DNA from: Micractinium sp. NFX-FRZ
Taxonomy: Eukaryota > Chlorophyta > Trebouxiophyceae > Chlorellales > Chlorellaceae
DNA length: 64,000 nucleotides
Reading direction: 5' to 3'
Assembly (NCBI GenBank): GCA_029339195.1
Contig: JAPTJF010000061.1
Coordinates: 1 to 64,000 of the forward strand
The position numbers and the translations under genes are program-made. Below, piece by piece: positions 63,746 to 64,000 of the stretch. Position 1 is the first letter of the stretch. Each line of letters begins with the position of its first letter. Below the pieces are notes generated by a model. The model made no database searches. It was not told the origin of the DNA and worked only from the letters and a program-made list of their open reading frames with translations.

Positions 63746-64000
63746 GTGGGGGAGCGCAGAGGGGATCAGTAAAGGGCCTGGCGTTCACAGCGGGACGAGC
63801 CTCGGGGCGGCGGCTGCGGTGTGCAGTAACAGCGGTACCACGTGTGGCATCGCCCAGCCGGAGCCCTACCCACCCACGCGCTGCGCCTGGACGCGCTTTA
63901 CTCCATGCACCAACATCACTCACACTGCAGCCTTGCCTCGCTCTCTCAGCCCTCTGCAGCACCCATGCCCCGCATTGCCTGCCTTTGTTTGCTCCACTGC

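Overview
This is nuclear DNA of a GC-rich green alga, most likely a chlorophyte of the Chlorella/trebouxiophyte type. The reasons are short GT-AG introns in nearly every gene, several TGTAA polyadenylation signals, strongly G/C-ending codons, organelle-targeted photorespiratory and ribosomal proteins, and hydroxyproline-rich wall proteins of the SPPPP type. The clade is inferred. No prokaryotic operons, CRISPR arrays, tRNA or rRNA genes were seen. Gene models were built by hand from splice sites. Exon phases close for every model except the phosphate transporter, which has one unresolved gap.

Layout, left to right: the 3' end of an LTR retrotransposon whose 353-bp LTR carries two perfect heat-shock elements and a TATA box (1-1014). 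A PHO4/PiT phosphate transporter follows, +, 1149-6510. Then phosphoglycolate phosphatase (-), an AAGAB/p34-like adaptin-binding protein (+), a THH1/TOM1/TOM3 seven-helix membrane protein (-), a VOC/glyoxalase-fold protein (-), a small unknown (-), and the two-domain AAA ATPase NVL/Rix7 (+, 19187-25558). Next comes a tandem pair of secreted proline-rich pectin-lyase-fold wall proteins (+, 26183-33347 and 34583-40170). These are followed by a small unknown (+), a WD40 protein (-), an Osm1-type FAD fumarate reductase (+), a MATE transporter (-), a coiled-coil unknown (-), an organelle-targeted Ala-rich unknown (+), plastid YidD (+), mitochondrial uL3 (-), and the first exons of a copper amine oxidase (+) running off the right edge.

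No operon-like cooperation is expected. Many neighbours are divergent pairs separated by 140-400 bp, which suggests shared bidirectional promoters.

Three structural signals stand out. First, many introns contain decayed direct copies of the adjacent exon-intron junction ('boundary echoes'), in at least seven unrelated genes and densest in NVL, fumarate reductase and MATE. Second, a divergent MATE/YidD pair has been split by a 3.9-kb two-gene segment, leaving an ~800-bp direct duplication; each copy keeps only one working gene. Third, about 8 of roughly 95 introns appear to use GC donors, with GT/GC switching between the two tandem wall-protein paralogues.
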